A stretch of 16,519 bases of DNA, from positions 1 to 16,519 of the forward strand of contig JAILDI010000070.1 of the NCBI GenBank assembly GCA_024689525.1, given 5' to 3'. Source of the stretch: Bacteroidales bacterium (GTDB lineage Bacteria > Bacteroidota > Bacteroidia > Bacteroidales > UBA932). Below are positions 15,443 to 16,519 of the stretch, in pieces. Position numbers and translations under genes: made by a program. Below the pieces are notes generated by a model. It was not told the origin of the DNA, did not search any database, and saw nothing but the letters and a program-made list of their open reading frames with translations. Position 1 is the first letter of the stretch, and every line of letters starts with the position of its first letter.

Positions 15443-16102
15443 ATGACTCTCAGGCAATACATCGAGACGCAAATCATCCCGCAGTACGCCGCGTTCGACA
15501 AAGCGCACCGCGAGGACCACGCCCGTGCCGTGATTGAACGCGCATTGGCAATGGCGAAGAACCTGGATGCGGCGGCAGGGGAGACCCCCGTCGGGGACAT
15601 CGATCTGGACATGCTCTATACCGCCGCTGCCTGCCACGACCTGGGCCTCGCCGTGGACCGCAAGACGCACCACCTGGAGAGCGGCCGGATAATCCGTGCC
15701 GATGTGCACCTGCGTGAGTGGTTCACCCCGGAGCAGATCGAAACCATCGCCCAGGCGGCGGAGGACCACCGCGCATCGGCCACGACGCCTCCCCGGAGCA
15801 TCTACGGCGCCCTGGTCGCGGAGGCGGACCGGATGATCGTGCCGGAGACCATCGTCCGGCGGACGGTCCAGTTCGGCCTGGCCCATTATCCCGAACTGGG
15901 GAAGGAGGAACACTGGAAACGGACGCTGGCGCATCTCCATGAAAAGTACGCCGAGGGCGGCTATCTGCACCTCCTCATCCCCGGATCGCCCAACGAAGAA
16001 CCCCTGGCGCGTCTCCGGTCCATGATCGAAGATGCGCAGGGGCTGCGTGCGCTGTTCGAGCGGATCTGGGCCGAGGAACGGCCTACAGATCCTGGCTGTT
16101 AA
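15443..16102 (+). CDS. HD-domain metal-dependent phosphohydrolase
   Basis: Soluble cytoplasmic 219-aa protein with an HD fold; members usually hydrolyse phosphate esters of nucleotides or second messengers with bound metal. Likely metal ligands are His26 (EDHARAVIERA), His65-Asp66 (ACHDLGLAV) and Asp129 (AEADRMI). His76 and His109 (AEDHRAS) are further candidates. No signal peptide or membrane helix is seen. The N-terminus MTLRQYIETQIIPQYAAFDK leads straight into the HD domain, so the first ATG is reasonable. The gene appears more GC-rich than its left neighbour. Its last 20 bases overlap the 3' end of the convergent minus-strand gene, and its 5' side faces the divergent FecR-lectin gene, so it is probably transcribed alone. 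The substrate cannot be read from the sequence. Confidence 0.88.
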   Translation: MTLRQYIETQIIPQYAAFDKAHREDHARAVIERALAMAKNLDAAAGETPVGDIDLDMLYTAAACHDLGLAVDRKTHHLESGRIIRADVHLREWFTPEQIETIAQAAEDHRASATTPPRSIYGALVAEADRMIVPETIVRRTVQFGLAHYPELGKEEHWKRTLAHLHEKYAEGGYLHLLIPGSPNEEPLARLRSMIEDAQGLRALFERIWAEERPTDPGC

Positions 16103-16519
16103 TCTCGTCCTGCCGCTGGCAGTTGATGGCGTCCTCGTAAAGGAGCATGATACCCGGCTCCTGGGTCATCGGGTTGTTGGTGATCATCAGATGGATGGAG
16201 CCCTCCGGGGACATGAAGCGGGCGTACCAGCGTCCCTTGCCTCTGCGGAGCGCTTCCAGTTCGCGTCCGTCGCCGTCGGAGAAGGGCAGCTGGAACTCCT
16301 GGGACAGTTCCTCGGGCTTTCCGTATTTGAAGGAGAGGCTTCGGAGGAGCGTGTAGAAGTCCAGCCTCAGGGCGCCCCAGTTGTCGGGGGAGTCGAACGT
16401 GGCGGCGACGCGGCTGACGATGCCCTCGCTCGTGGGCATGACGAAGGCGTTGACGGGCCTTCCGGCCAGTTTTCCGCGCATGGACGCGCCGAATTGCGTA
16501 TCCTCGACGAGGTGGAACT
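16083..16519 (-). CDS. Hypothetical protein, N-terminus beyond the window
   Basis: C-terminal part of a protein of unknown function; at least 145 codons are visible. The frame stays open to the right edge and reads FHLVEDTQFGAS before the first Met (16481). That Met is therefore probably internal and the start lies outside. Visible traits are a GKLAGRPVNAFVMPT segment, then VSRVAATFDSPDNWGALRLD and a Tyr/Leu-rich helix ending KYGKPEELSQ. Later strands include YARFMSPEGSIHLMI. The spacing resembles small Bacteroidales hypothetical proteins in which a W..L...Y..L...L..KYG.P pattern follows beta strands; that resemblance is from memory. No catalytic motif is seen. The stop codon (16083-16085) lies inside the convergent HD gene, giving a 20-base tail-to-tail overlap. 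Confidence 0.7.
   Translation of the reverse strand, partial: FHLVEDTQFGASMRGKLAGRPVNAFVMPTSEGIVSRVAATFDSPDNWGALRLDFYTLLRSLSFKYGKPEELSQEFQLPFSDGDGRELEALRRGKGRWYARFMSPEGSIHLMITNNPMTQEPGIMLLYEDAINCQRQDEINSQDL

Noticed and set aside
1..16519. CRISPR arrays, tRNA genes, insertion sequences or phage genes
   Set aside because: No regularly spaced repeats, cloverleaf-like segments, transposase motifs or terminal inverted repeats were seen on reading both strands.

Overview
The window looks like a chromosomal segment of a Bacteroidales bacterium, moderately GC-rich and possibly from a gut or rumen. The evidence is a one-polypeptide hybrid two-component regulator, an outer-membrane barrel with a carboxypeptidase-regulatory-like N-domain, lipoproteins, and promoter boxes of the Bacteroidetes TAnnTTTG type. 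The genus cannot be fixed from the sequence.

Left half (1-7770): a xylan-use locus. A hybrid sensor/regulator (1-4064, 5' end outside the window) is followed by a hairpin terminator and a compact three-gene operon. The operon encodes a GPH-family symporter (4206-5603), a GH10 endoxylanase lipoprotein (5603-6727) and a cytoplasmic GH43 enzyme (6720-7706), and a strong terminator follows. The order matches, from memory, the xynR/xynD/xynA/xynB cluster of Prevotella bryantii. The likely flow is that GH10 cuts xylan outside the cytoplasm, the symporter imports oligosaccharides, GH43 releases xylose inside, and the regulator senses the oligosaccharides. No SusC/SusD pair is present.

Middle (7769-13656): a minus-strand 5'-nucleotidase-type lipoprotein (7769-9514) diverges from a plus-strand pair. 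The pair is a secreted TPR protein (9578-10750) and a large outer-membrane beta-barrel protein (10768-13656), 17 bp apart and probably co-transcribed. The job of this pair is unknown.

Right end (13676-16519): a minus-strand secreted protein joins a FecR-like domain to a ricin-type beta-trefoil lectin (13676-15319). It diverges from an HD-domain hydrolase (15443-16102), whose 3' end overlaps tail-to-tail a minus-strand hypothetical protein that runs off the window (16083-16519).

No rRNA, tRNA, CRISPR array, insertion sequence or phage gene was seen. No gene-free stretch exceeds about 140 bases. The most unusual items are the FecR-lectin fusion without a sigma-factor partner, and the regulatory stretch 4094-4181 between the regulator and the xylan operon.
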